Positions 41,487-50,845 of a DNA stretch of 64,000 nt are shown here, piece after piece. The notes under the pieces are model-generated. The model saw nothing but the letters and a program-made list of their open reading frames with translations. It did no database searches and was not told the DNA's origin. Source of the DNA: Halorussus lipolyticus (GTDB taxonomy: Archaea; Halobacteriota; Halobacteria; Halobacteriales; Haladaptataceae); assembly GCF_029338375.1 (NCBI RefSeq), contig NZ_CP119806.1:1-64000 (forward strand), in the 5' to 3' direction. Positions within the stretch are counted from its first letter, which is position 1, and each line of letters opens with the position of its first letter. Made by a program: the position numbers and the translations under genes.

Positions 41487-41949
41487 ACTTCTCGCTCCTA
41501 AATGAAAGTATCAATCTGATCCAAAAGATACGCGACCGCCTCTTCCGCAGAATCAACGGCCGTTGTCCCCGTGATGATCACCTTCTCAGAACCGAAGATT
41601 AACATTACACAGTCATGGTCCGTCGGTCGGTAAACTAATCCGGGAAATTGCTCTGGCTCATACTCAGTGAATTCTAGCTCTAGTCCGATAGCAAGTGCTG
41701 AGAGATCCAGTTGTTGGTCAATGTCGGCCATACAGACGTAGTTCTGAATTTTATACCATTCGTCCTCGGCCTTCGAAAGTATACTATGTTCTGTGAGTAA
41801 CTGGAGAAATTTTGTGCGTGTAGATGATGCTTCCTCTTCTGAGCCCGCTCCGGTAATTATGTACTTCCCTGTACGGTAAACCGTAATTAGCGGTGCAGAG
41901 TCATTAAGGCGGAAATAGGAACCAGGATATTTCTCTGGGTCGTAATCAA

Positions 41950-42647
41950 GGTCGTGTTTAGTTAAGAGTGAAGGATGAGGCGAGTGTGATTTTGTGCTGG
42001 TTCATGGCCAAAATCACCCGCCTCAGCGGTTGTAGTGACTGGATCGACTTGGAGTTTGTGGAGCGTGAACGGACACCGCCCCGACTGATGAAGCTCGGTA
42101 TTCGATTGCATCTCGCCGGATTATCACTCTCGAATACCGTCTCAGAACTTGAGAAATCCGGTGTCCAACGGAGTCGGAAAGCGGTCCACGATTGGGTACA
42201 AAAAGCCGGTCTACAGCCCACTGACGGTGAAAATCCGAATCAAATTGCGGTGGACGAAACAGTGATTCGCATCGATGATGAGCAGTATTGGCTGTACGCC
42301 GCCGTCGATCCAGCGACGAACCACCTACTTCATGTTCGGCTATTTTCAACGTACACAACCGCTCTAACCCAGATTTTCCTCCGGGAACTCCGGGAGAAAC
42401 ACGACGTCGAAGGGAGTCTGTTTCTCGTCGATGGCGCATCCCACCTCCAGACTGCGCTTGACCGTGCAGGCCTCCGATTTCAGTACGAACGCCACGGAAA
42501 TCGGAATAGCGCCGAACGTGTCTTCCGTGAAATAAAACGACGAACCTCCTCGTTCAGCAATTGTTTCAGCCACGTCGAACCAGCAACTGCTGAAACATGG
42601 CTCCAAGCGTTCGCCGTCTGGCACAATTCCACTAACTAAACACGATG
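41950..42647 (+). mobile_element. IS6-type insertion sequence in tbp
   Basis: A 698-bp element flanked by a perfect 8-bp target duplication GTAATCAA (41942-41949 and 42648-42655). Terminal inverted repeats share TCGTGTTTAGTTA just inside the ends. It encodes one transposase and has inactivated the TBP gene. Confidence 0.92.
42004..42639 (+). CDS. IS6-family transposase
   Basis: A 211-residue transposase from the ATG at 42004. The DDE triad is visible: IAVDETVIR (about 80), LFLVDGASHL (about 142) and NSAERVFREIKRR (about 174). Size and motif spacing fit the haloarchaeal IS6/ISH15-like group. An in-frame upstream extension to 41968 lies in the terminal region and is not needed. Confidence 0.9.
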   Translation: MAKITRLSGCSDWIDLEFVERERTPPRLMKLGIRLHLAGLSLSNTVSELEKSGVQRSRKAVHDWVQKAGLQPTDGENPNQIAVDETVIRIDDEQYWLYAAVDPATNHLLHVRLFSTYTTALTQIFLRELREKHDVEGSLFLVDGASHLQTALDRAGLRFQYERHGNRNSAERVFREIKRRTSSFSNCFSHVEPATAETWLQAFAVWHNSTN

Positions 42648-42947
42648 GTAATCAACCACCTCGCTTAATTCATGAGCTACAGCCTCTAGATCGATCTCTA
42701 CGTCCAGAGAGCCCGAAGCGACGACGTTCTCTACGCTAACTATTTTGTGATCTTCTGTATCACGTTTCTCATCTCGCCAAATAATAAACTGTGGTAACTG
42801 ACTCCCCTTTGCCGCTGGTCTTTGCTGGATCCATAAACCGGCATGAATTGCAGCTGTCCAGATGGACCGTAGGTTCATATACGAAAACGTAGGGAATTAC
42901 CCTCGGATGAATCACCGACAACTTGCGGGCGTTTCCCAAGAGTATAA

Positions 42948-45900
42948 ATGATGATGGCGAGAAAGGCCGTCAACCGAAATATGTCTGTCCGAACTCCTAT
43001 CGAAGGTCTCGCCTCAATCGAAGACGGAGGCGATGTCATCGACTATTTGCTCGACTCAGAGGGGCTAAACTACAGTACCTTCGTTAAGGTGCCGAGTGGA
43101 ATAAAGCGCAATCAAGGAAGGAACGATTGGTACGAGGCGCACTTAGTTGATGAGAATGGTGGCGGCATCATTCGATACATTGAACTTGAAGCGTCTGGGG
43201 ATGCCCCTGCATTTAGCGATCTGAAGAGACATCTGAAACGTCACGGTAGCCCGATTAACGAACTATTTACTGTCATTGCGTACAGGGAATCTGACGAGGG
43301 GCCACTGACCAGTCCCCTGAACGACGACCTAACGTTCCTTCATATTGAGGAGCAGTTCTCTTCAGAAGATGTCGAGGTGACCTTCGATCTCAACTACTTC
43401 ACCGTCAAGCGGTTTGGTGTCGAGCCAGCCTATCTCGACTATCTTGAGGACCTTACGGTGGACTCTGGACAAGGCCGACCGAGTCTCGAAGGCGACATCG
43501 AGGATGTCTTCTCCATTCGAGAGGTCACGCGTAGCTTCTACCAAGATTTTGGCGAGATATTCCGCGAAGACCTTCAAGATGCGATTCACAGTCTGGAAAA
43601 CCCGGAGGAGAATCTCAACGCTTACACGAGAACTGTCGTCAACCGAGTGTTATTCCTGCTGTTCATTGAGGAGAAGAGATGGCTCGACGGGGATGTTGAC
43701 TATATCGAGAACAAGTACGAAGAAGTAGCCGAAGAGCCTGATGTGCACGTCTATGACGACTTCTTCGAGCCGTTGTTCTTCGAAGCACTCTCAGAGGAAG
43801 GGACGACTGAGTCCGAGACACTCGGCCGGATTCCCTTCCTTAATGGCGGACTCTTTGAGCGCAAGGACATCGAGAAGAATGTCAAAATCGACGAGGCATT
43901 CTTCGATAAGCTCCTCAGCCCAGAGGAGAACGACTCCGGTAACCCAGAGGGACTCCTCCGCCGTTACAAGATCTCCCTGCGCGAGTCGAATCCAAGCGAG
44001 CAAGAACTCGTTGTAGACCCAGAGTTCATCGGGCGCATCTTTGAGATGTTTATGCAGAAGGACGACCGCGCCGATCTGGGTGCATTCTACACACCGAAGC
44101 CGATCACCGCCTATATGACAAAAAATGCCCTCAAGCAGCACTTGCTGGGCCAGACAGATATCACACACGAGGAGGCGGTATCACTGGTGACCGATCACAC
44201 TACACCGGATTCCCTCTCTGAGAGCCAGATTGAGGCCCTTGACGATGCGCTCCGCTCCGCGACCGTATTAGATCCAGCTGTAGGTAGCGGTGCGTTCATT
44301 ATCGCTATGCTAGAGGAGCTCGTCGCGGTATCAGAGGCGCTGGACTCCAGCTGTGGCGACGACCGGAGTCGATTCCAACTTAAGAAGGAATTCATTGCCG
44401 ACACGCTCTACGGTGTCGACATTGATGCTACCGGCATCGAAATGTGTAAATTCCGAGTTTGGCTCCACCTGATGCAGGATCTCAAGCATGTGAGTCACGA
44501 GGAGTTCCTTGAGGCCAACGAGAAATTCGCCCTGCCAAACCTTGGATTCAAATTCTTTGTCGGGAATAGCCTCGTCGGCGAACACGACCCGACACGTGTG
44601 GACGTTAGTTCCTATCAGGAGACGCTCACTGGTGGACTCAGTAGTACCCTAAAGGAGATTCACCAGACGCGAAAGGAGTTCCAGACTGCGCATGGCGAGA
44701 ATAAAGACCGCCTCAGCGAGCAACTGGAAAAACTCACGACGGAACTGGAAGCTCAGTTAGCTGTGAAAGAGAAGGGTGGCTGGATGGCTGAAGCTGCAGA
44801 AGCAGCGGAATCTAGCTTTACTTGGACTACGAATATCCCGGAAGTGATTCTGGACGGTGGCTTTGATATAGTCATTGGGAACCCACCGTACGAGGGCCAA
44901 GAGGGAGCAGAATACAAGAGCGAGCTCGGAGATTTCTACTCGGAAAAAGAAGGGTTCAGATACTACTCTAAAACAGATCTGTTCCAATTTTTCGTCCACC
45001 GTGGGTACGAACTCGCCAATAGCGAGGGAGTATTCACATACATAATGTCTGATACCTTCTTCACCCAAATAAACAAAACTGACGTTCGATCCACTCTACT
45101 TGACGAGTTGGACGAACTGACCCGTGTGAACCCGGATGCCTTCGATGCATCTGTGGAGACAGCGATATTCTCACTGAGTAAGTCCAGCAACAAGTCGAAC
45201 GAAGTACGACTCAATGATAGCTATGATGTCGATATTAAGTCGTATCCGCAATTGTTGACCCCGATTAACAACGATGAATCGTACTCTGTCACAATAGGAG
45301 ACGTATCGTATGAGACCAAGAGATCACATCTAGGGGAGCACACCATCTATCAGTTGAATAGGGAACTCTATAGAAAGTCGATAAATAACTCATTCTTTAC
45401 ACCGACAGAGCTAAACACCGAGATATTCGGAGAATTCATCGCGCCGTTTAATTCAGTCTACGACCGCTGGCAAAAGGAGATCGCAGACGTATCGAACCTT
45501 GAAAACAGTCTGCCAGAGGTAGAATCCCTGATACAAGAGACAAGTCCCGGAGAAATTCTTCCGTTCGGCCTGCTGACCGTCGGTGGACAGGGCATCTCAA
45601 TGAGAACCAATAAGGACTTCATCCACGTGTTGGAGGGGACAAAAAAGGCCAAAAGAATCGAGGAGGAAGATTCCTATAGCCGGAGTAAACTCTATAAGAC
45701 TGTCAAAGAAGAGAAGGTCATACACGATGCCAGTCAGCTCTCTGAGGAAGAGAAGTTACATGGCGTTGCTAATGATGCTGACCGAACCTTCGTGAAGGTG
45801 ACACGGGAAAGCAAAAGTCGGGATCTCTATTTCTGTCCGACTGACGAGTTCGTGGAGTGGTCACGCGATAACGTCGATAAGCTCAAGGACCAAGGAGTTC

Positions 45901-46346
45901 CCCGGAACGACCAGTACTACCTGAATCAGGGAATCGCAACGAAGCAAGGAGGTGGGGTCAGAAATCTGGAGTGCCGGATGATTGAGCCATCTGTATTTAC
46001 GAATACAAATCTTGTCTTCTTCAGTATCGACGAGGAGAAAGCTGACCTGAAGTATATGATGGCCATTCTCAACTCCACTTTCTCCGGATATATCGCTAAG
46101 AATTTCCTCAATCGGATCGGGCTATCGACACGGGACGTGCGTCGACTACCGATCAAAATCCCGGACGACGATGAGAAGGAGAAGATAGTCGGGTTGGTGG
46201 AAGATGCGATTCAGATCCAGAAAAAGCGACCCGACGTTTTAGACGACCCCGATATGGACGCTATCGAGGAAATAGATCGAAAGCTCGACGAAGCGGTCGC
46301 GGAGCTTTACGGGGTTGACTTGGAGAGGCTCGAAAATGGGATCTGA
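42948..46346 (+). CDS. N6-adenine DNA methyltransferase/specificity protein (Eco57I-like)
   Basis: 1132 residues. SAM-binding motif I DPAVGSGAFI at about 442 and catalytic NPPYEGQEG at about 644 mark a gamma-type N6-adenine methylase. The first 350 residues are a separate domain ending in PEFIGRIFEMFMQKDDRADLGAFYTPKPI, the usual entry to Eco57I/BREX-type methylases. The part after about 800 should read the target sequence (GLSTRDVRRLPIKIP near the end). The next gene overlaps by 11 bases. A TATA-like GTATAAATG at 42931-42939 precedes the ATG at 42948 too closely for a leaderless start there, so MSVRTP at 42981 may be the true start. Confidence 0.85.
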   Translation: MMMARKAVNRNMSVRTPIEGLASIEDGGDVIDYLLDSEGLNYSTFVKVPSGIKRNQGRNDWYEAHLVDENGGGIIRYIELEASGDAPAFSDLKRHLKRHGSPINELFTVIAYRESDEGPLTSPLNDDLTFLHIEEQFSSEDVEVTFDLNYFTVKRFGVEPAYLDYLEDLTVDSGQGRPSLEGDIEDVFSIREVTRSFYQDFGEIFREDLQDAIHSLENPEENLNAYTRTVVNRVLFLLFIEEKRWLDGDVDYIENKYEEVAEEPDVHVYDDFFEPLFFEALSEEGTTESETLGRIPFLNGGLFERKDIEKNVKIDEAFFDKLLSPEENDSGNPEGLLRRYKISLRESNPSEQELVVDPEFIGRIFEMFMQKDDRADLGAFYTPKPITAYMTKNALKQHLLGQTDITHEEAVSLVTDHTTPDSLSESQIEALDDALRSATVLDPAVGSGAFIIAMLEELVAVSEALDSSCGDDRSRFQLKKEFIADTLYGVDIDATGIEMCKFRVWLHLMQDLKHVSHEEFLEANEKFALPNLGFKFFVGNSLVGEHDPTRVDVSSYQETLTGGLSSTLKEIHQTRKEFQTAHGENKDRLSEQLEKLTTELEAQLAVKEKGGWMAEAAEAAESSFTWTTNIPEVILDGGFDIVIGNPPYEGQEGAEYKSELGDFYSEKEGFRYYSKTDLFQFFVHRGYELANSEGVFTYIMSDTFFTQINKTDVRSTLLDELDELTRVNPDAFDASVETAIFSLSKSSNKSNEVRLNDSYDVDIKSYPQLLTPINNDESYSVTIGDVSYETKRSHLGEHTIYQLNRELYRKSINNSFFTPTELNTEIFGEFIAPFNSVYDRWQKEIADVSNLENSLPEVESLIQETSPGEILPFGLLTVGGQGISMRTNKDFIHVLEGTKKAKRIEEEDSYSRSKLYKTVKEEKVIHDASQLSEEEKLHGVANDADRTFVKVTRESKSRDLYFCPTDEFVEWSRDNVDKLKDQGVPRNDQYYLNQGIATKQGGGVRNLECRMIEPSVFTNTNLVFFSIDEEKADLKYMMAILNSTFSGYIAKNFLNRIGLSTRDVRRLPIKIPDDDEKEKIVGLVEDAIQIQKKRPDVLDDPDMDAIEEIDRKLDEAVAELYGVDLERLENGI

Positions 46347-49300
46347 CGAAGGAGACAATCCGGACTGGTCCGGCTACTCTGACGTCCTTGACAACCGCGA
46401 GTATGATGTCGCCGAGCGAGCGAATGCCCTCGCGCCTGAAGCCGAGACCATCCGAATCGCTGTCGGCTACTTCTACCTCGGTGGATTCGATCTTCTGAGG
46501 GAAAATCTCCGAGGGGCCGAACGTGTCGAACTCCTCATCGGGACCGATACAGATCAGCGCACCATCGATGAACTAGAACGCGGGTTCGCTGACGACCTAG
46601 AAGAGTACGACCGATCTGAAGCCCAAGAGGGGATCAATCGACTTTACGAGCTCATCCAAGAGGAGAAGGTGGATGTGCGGGTGTATGACGACAGTCGATT
46701 CCATCCAAAGCTCTATCTCTTCGAGCATCCGGCGGGTTCCCCGGACCTGGGTCGGGCGATCATCGGCTCTTCAAACCTCTCCGCCAGCGGCCTCCGCGGA
46801 AACGTCGAACTGAACGTTGAAAAGAAGGACAACAACACTATCCGGTATCTCGGCGAGTGGTTCGAGGAGATCTGGACGGAGGCCAGCGAATTCGACACGA
46901 ATTTGATGTCCGCCGAAATAGAGAAGTCGCAGTTCGGAGACGACCTGCCGGACACCTCCAAGGGAGAAGGTGGGTCATCGGTTGCCGAGGTGGAAACGAT
47001 TTCACCGTACGAAGCAACGAAGCGGTTTATTGTTGAGCAATTCTCCCGAGACGTTCGAGAGGGCACCCTACTTCAGGACATCACCGGCGATTACGAAGAG
47101 CAACTCACTGCGTTCCAGCAAGACGCGTTCAGGGCAGCCCGTCGTCCGCTCGAAAAATACAACGGTGTGGTTTTAGCAGACAGTGTCGGGCTCGGCAAGT
47201 CATACATCGGAGCACCGCTTGTACAGGACTATACGAGTTCCCGAGACGATGTTCTCGTCATTGCTCCCAAACGGCTGAAGCAGATGTGGATGCAGGAGCT
47301 CCTTGATGCGGACACAGGAGAGTTCCCGACGACTGCCGAGAAGACGTTCATCAGTTTCAACAAACTCTCCCGGCTTTCTGAGAAGGAGATTCAGCGGCTC
47401 CGTGGAGTTGATCTGATCCTCGTCGACGAGGCTCATAATCTCCGAAACACCGGCACACAGCGGTACGACAAGCTCCAGTCAATCGGTCGGAAGGGCAAGA
47501 AGTTCGTGATGCTTACCGCGACGCCGATCCATAACTCTGTCCGGGATGTGGACAATCTGATCAAGGTATTCGCCGACGACGACGACTTCGACATCGAGCT
47601 GAAGGGTTTGTCACCGAGCGAGATTTTCAAACAGTACGACCGACTCTCTAGCGAAGAAGACAAGTCTTCGAGCACTCAGAGCCGGATTTCAGAGCTTGAA
47701 GAGCTCATCGAGTCGATAATGAGGGAGGTGATTATTTCGAGGGATCGTAAGTACATTCTCAACAACTATGATGACATCACTATCGGAGACCGGGCCATTA
47801 GCGTTCCTGACCGAAAGCCCCGTCTCGTTACACCCGATGACCCTCGCCTTGACGAACTCTATAGCGACATCGTCGATACGGTCATCGGCTCGGATGACTC
47901 CGAGAACTCCGGATTGAACATTCCCTACGTCAGCGCTGATCGGTATGACGCCGATGGAGATGAAGAGGAGGAGTTGATCATAGAGTACCAGAATGCGAGC
48001 ATTCTGATGCTCATCAACCTCCTCAAGCGTCTTGAGAGCAGCCTCGCCGCATTCGAGAGCTCTGTCGAACGCCTCATAGAAAGAGAAAAAATCACACGCC
48101 ACATCGCTACTGGCGAGTTAGAGGATGCCGAAGATCGGAAGGACGCAGTTGATCAGATACGAGATACCTTCGAGGACGATTTCGCCAAGGACGTTGACTT
48201 TGAGGACGTTGCAGAGGCGATCAATCGAGTTAGTCCGTCTAAAAGAGACGAGATCGTCGCGGATATCGACGAAGACCTACAGGAACTGGATCGTATAAAA
48301 CGGCAAGCACAAAATGCACTTCAGACCAAGGAAGACGGGCGAACTAAGGACGCAAAGGCAGAACGTCTGCGTGGATTAATCGACCGAGAGCTATCAGACG
48401 AGAAGGTTCTCATATTCAGCCAATACGTACCCACAATTACGCATCTCTTTAAACAACTAACTGATGAGAATCCAACGCACACTAACGTTGCTACGCTTGG
48501 TCAAGATCCGAGTAGTCCTACTGTCGGATTTGTCCACGGGGGCAGCGGGTTCGACGAGAGAATTATTGAGCGATTCGCTCCAGAGGCTCAAGAAGCCGAC
48601 GTTACCCCCGGTGAAGAGATTGACATCCTGTTTGCAACCGACGTATTGGGGGTCGGACAGAATCTCCAGGATGCGCGAGTTATCGTGAATTACGACCTTC
48701 ACTGGAACCCGATGAAGATGGAGCAGAGAATTGGGCGTATTGACCGCATCACAACGCGACATGACGAACTGTGGATCTACAACTTTGCTCCGACAGGTGA
48801 CCTACGGAAGCAACTCGGGCTTGTTGAGCGGATCCAAGAGAAAATCGAAGACATTGCAAACACCTTCGGTCATGCCGCCCCCATCCTAGATACTGCTGAA
48901 GAGCAAGTACACAAGACGCTCATCACTTACGAGCGACTAGAAGAAGGCGGTGCAGAGTTTGGGGACGAACGGTTGGAGGGTATTGGGTCGAAGTACGACG
49001 ATCTCAGAAACGTCGTTCGAGCATTCTGTGAAGGGAATAATGTCGAGATTGAGGAACTTCAGGAAACCTATGATGCCGTTGAAGACAGGTCGGAACCGCA
49101 GTATTTCGTCTCCCCTGGCGAAGAAGGATACGTCTCACTCGCACATTTAGAACACAGTAGTGGACGCACTGAATGGCGAACCACTATCTTCGATTCGGAT
49201 CGGGTACAAAGCACTACAATCGGGGGACAAACGGTCTTCACCCAATTCCCACGGCTAGAGACAGATGAAGTTCGTGTGTTCGAGACAATATCCTCTCCCG

Positions 49301-49713
49301 ATACCACTCGCCACGCAATCCCGGAGGATGATTTTGAGGAATTGAAATCCTTCGTAAGTGAGCTGGGTACGCCGAGTACGTGGCAAAACGACATTTTAAG
49401 CCGGCAGAGTGGCGATAGTGATGTCGTTACTGACATCAAACAGTTATGTCGTCAGATTGCGGACAGCAATGAGGACGTAAGTGGAGAAGCAGAGCATATC
49501 CTCGGTCTACTGGATGATCACGAGATGAGCGACTGGGCAGAGGGTCAATTACGTACGATCCACCGTAGACGGCGTCGATACGGAACTAACGGCACAATTC
49601 GTAGGATACATCATAAGCTCACGGAAGAGATCGAATTAGTTGATCCAGAAACTGTTACGGAAGCGGATGTCGCGCTTGCCGGCCAATTAGACGAAAGCAC
49701 ATCCGAGACATAA
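46336..49713 (+). CDS. PLD-nuclease/SNF2-type helicase
   Basis: 1125 residues. An N-terminal phospholipase-D-type domain carries RFHPKLYLFEHPAG (HxK at about 123) and IIGSSNLSASGLRGN. An SF2/SNF2 ATPase follows: ADSVGLGKS at about 283, LVDEAHNLRN at about 361, LTATPIHNS, and the second RecA lobe with ATDVLGVGQNLQDA and QRIGRIDRI at about 796. Linked to the adenine methylase by an 11-base overlap, it is best read as the restriction/effector half of a two-gene defence module related in parts to DISARM (drmD plus drmC functions fused) and to BREX-like systems. Confidence 0.85.
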   Translation: MGSDEGDNPDWSGYSDVLDNREYDVAERANALAPEAETIRIAVGYFYLGGFDLLRENLRGAERVELLIGTDTDQRTIDELERGFADDLEEYDRSEAQEGINRLYELIQEEKVDVRVYDDSRFHPKLYLFEHPAGSPDLGRAIIGSSNLSASGLRGNVELNVEKKDNNTIRYLGEWFEEIWTEASEFDTNLMSAEIEKSQFGDDLPDTSKGEGGSSVAEVETISPYEATKRFIVEQFSRDVREGTLLQDITGDYEEQLTAFQQDAFRAARRPLEKYNGVVLADSVGLGKSYIGAPLVQDYTSSRDDVLVIAPKRLKQMWMQELLDADTGEFPTTAEKTFISFNKLSRLSEKEIQRLRGVDLILVDEAHNLRNTGTQRYDKLQSIGRKGKKFVMLTATPIHNSVRDVDNLIKVFADDDDFDIELKGLSPSEIFKQYDRLSSEEDKSSSTQSRISELEELIESIMREVIISRDRKYILNNYDDITIGDRAISVPDRKPRLVTPDDPRLDELYSDIVDTVIGSDDSENSGLNIPYVSADRYDADGDEEEELIIEYQNASILMLINLLKRLESSLAAFESSVERLIEREKITRHIATGELEDAEDRKDAVDQIRDTFEDDFAKDVDFEDVAEAINRVSPSKRDEIVADIDEDLQELDRIKRQAQNALQTKEDGRTKDAKAERLRGLIDRELSDEKVLIFSQYVPTITHLFKQLTDENPTHTNVATLGQDPSSPTVGFVHGGSGFDERIIERFAPEAQEADVTPGEEIDILFATDVLGVGQNLQDARVIVNYDLHWNPMKMEQRIGRIDRITTRHDELWIYNFAPTGDLRKQLGLVERIQEKIEDIANTFGHAAPILDTAEEQVHKTLITYERLEEGGAEFGDERLEGIGSKYDDLRNVVRAFCEGNNVEIEELQETYDAVEDRSEPQYFVSPGEEGYVSLAHLEHSSGRTEWRTTIFDSDRVQSTTIGGQTVFTQFPRLETDEVRVFETISSPDTTRHAIPEDDFEELKSFVSELGTPSTWQNDILSRQSGDSDVVTDIKQLCRQIADSNEDVSGEAEHILGLLDDHEMSDWAEGQLRTIHRRRRRYGTNGTIRRIHHKLTEEIELVDPETVTEADVALAGQLDESTSET

Positions 49714-50027
49714 TCGAAGTATCTCGAAGAGGTCTTGGGAACTCCCTTGCTTCTGGAAGATCTCTGTTGTGTGGAAGGCAGAGTAGGTCTTTTGATTTTA
49801 TGTCCTTAGGTACACCCTCTAAGAGAGAACCGGAAACGCGCCACCTGGTTTTTCCGTTAGGATAGCTATCAGATCACCAAATCGAAATAGCACTCAGGTC
49901 TATCCAGTGTTGGGAGAAGGTGATAAGCGGCCGAAAAAAGCGAATGTTAGAAAGAGCTCAGTTGGCAGATAGTGTTGTCATTCAATCATTATGCGATATT
50001 TGGTGCGCGTTGGCGCTCCTTTTTAGC
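49714..50027. other. Intergenic after the defence module
   Basis: 314 bp, AT-rich, without a credible gene or repeat. Confidence 0.4.
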
Positions 50028-50156
50028 CTAAGTATCCCAATCAACGGATTCCGTTTCGGCGCTCTGCCAACGGCATTCTTCTTCAGCGGCAGCTGTCGAC
50101 GACTTGCGGGCGTCTAGATAGGCCGAAATGTCCCCGAATGCGTTCTCACCTTCCAT
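50028..50156 (-). CDS. Possible 42-residue acidic protein
   Basis: MEGENAFGDISAYLDARKSS then TAAAEEECRWQSAETESVDW. It lies 25 bases after 50182-50334 in the same direction, at the end of a run of tiny minus-strand genes. Acidic composition is haloarchaeal, but the length makes it uncertain. Confidence 0.3.
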   Translation of the reverse strand: MEGENAFGDISAYLDARKSSTAAAEEECRWQSAETESVDWDT

Positions 50157-50181
50157 TGGTGAACTTGACTATAGCATGAAT

Positions 50182-50334
50182 TCATGCGATAGACTCGTCA
50201 AAGACTTCTCGATAGGCGTTGGCACCTGACTGCAGCAACTCTCGGAGTCCTTCCGTGTCGGGGTTGTTCCGGATTTTCAGCAGCTTTCGGCAGTCATCGG
50301 TTTCTCGGATTGTAACTTTGTAGTCGCGTTCCAT
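50182..50334 (-). CDS. Possible 50-residue protein
   Basis: MERDYKVTIRETDDCRKLLK then IRNNPDTEGLRELLQSGANAYREVFDESIA. It has a strand-helix-helix pattern like a small DNA-binding or antitoxin-type fold, and lies 59 bases downstream of the small zinc-finger gene on the same strand. Confidence 0.4.
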   Translation of the reverse strand: MERDYKVTIRETDDCRKLLKIRNNPDTEGLRELLQSGANAYREVFDESIA

Positions 50335-50393
50335 CGGCCCCACGGGCCACAGCCGCGTTCATTGGTAAGATCAGCAATAACAGCATTCCCGTT

Positions 50394-50549
50394 TCAGGGG
50401 AGTTTGTATTCCGCGATCTCGGTTGGTCCACAGTAGGAGCAGGGCTCTGTCTGTGAGTTAACAGTCGTCCCACACTGCCGACACTCATAGACCGTCGTTG
50501 ATTTGCTTTGCCTCGCTAAGAGACGGTAGAGAAGTTGCAGAACGCTCAT
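50394..50549 (-). CDS. 51-residue zinc-finger protein
   Basis: MSVLQLLYRLLARQSKSTTV then YECRQCGTTVNSQTEPCSYC. A helical N-terminus is followed by a CxxCG...CxxCG rubredoxin-like knuckle with four cysteines and a terminal strand (EIAEYKL). Its ATG directly follows the stop of 50550-50774 (TAGATG). A common haloarchaeal micro-zinc-finger type; probably regulatory or nucleic-acid binding. Confidence 0.65.
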   Translation of the reverse strand: MSVLQLLYRLLARQSKSTTVYECRQCGTTVNSQTEPCSYCGPTEIAEYKLP

Positions 50550-50774
50550 CTACGGGTCCCCCCGAATCGGGCACTGGTTCCCGCGCGACGCCTCGTCCCA
50601 TGAGCGCGGGATGACGCCGCGATGCTCAATCACGTCGGCATACTCGCGGAGGAGATCAACGAGCACGAGTTCGGGGACCCCGGCTTGTGCTTGCAGGAGT
50701 AGCCAGCGTTTGAGGTCTTGTTCGACTGTGTCGATACGACTCTGGCCAAACGGACGTTGAGTGTTCTCAGTCAT
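50550..50774 (-). CDS. Small helical plasmid protein
   Basis: A 74-residue protein with a central helix TVEQDLKRWLLLQAQAGVPELVLVDLLREYADVIEHRG, no cysteines and no membrane segment. Hairpin H lies 24 bases before the ATG, which fixes the start, and the zinc-finger gene follows without a gap. Function unknown; similar short proteins accompany DUF6735-like genes on plasmids, as here. Confidence 0.6.
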   Translation of the reverse strand: MTENTQRPFGQSRIDTVEQDLKRWLLLQAQAGVPELVLVDLLREYADVIEHRGVIPRSWDEASRGNQCPIRGDP

Positions 50775-50798
50775 TGTTGTGGCGCGACCTCGCGGGTC

Positions 50799-50820
50799 GC
50801 GCCTGCACCCCTACAGGCGC
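50799..50820 (-). promoter_or_regulatory. Leader hairpin H
   Basis: GTTTGTGT then stem GCGCCTG/CAGGCGC (7 bp), loop TAGGGGTG, 24 bases before the ATG at 50774. Confidence 0.65.
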
Positions 50821-50845
50821 ACACAAACTCCCCGAATGCCACATG

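Larger units (their letters stand above)
41498..42878 (-). pseudogene. tbp: TATA-binding protein gene split by an IS6-type element
   Basis: The 5' part (42878 to 42648) encodes HKIVSVENVVASGSLDVEID then LEAVAHELSEVVDY. After the IS (41950-42647) the frame resumes with DPEKYPGSYFRLNDSAPLIT ... VYRTGKYIITGAG and the second repeat QLDLSALAIGLELEFTEYEPEQFPGLVYR, ending at 41498. Removing the IS and one target copy joins VVDY to DPEKYPG without loss, restoring a complete two-repeat TBP. Upstream of the TBP core the frame extends about 40 codons of unclear value. It is tail to tail with the other dead TBP at 40938. Confidence 0.9.

Noticed and set aside
41498-41731. Independent 77-residue protein
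   Set aside because: It is the second TBP repeat of the IS-split gene; the frame continues upstream without a stop to the insertion sequence.
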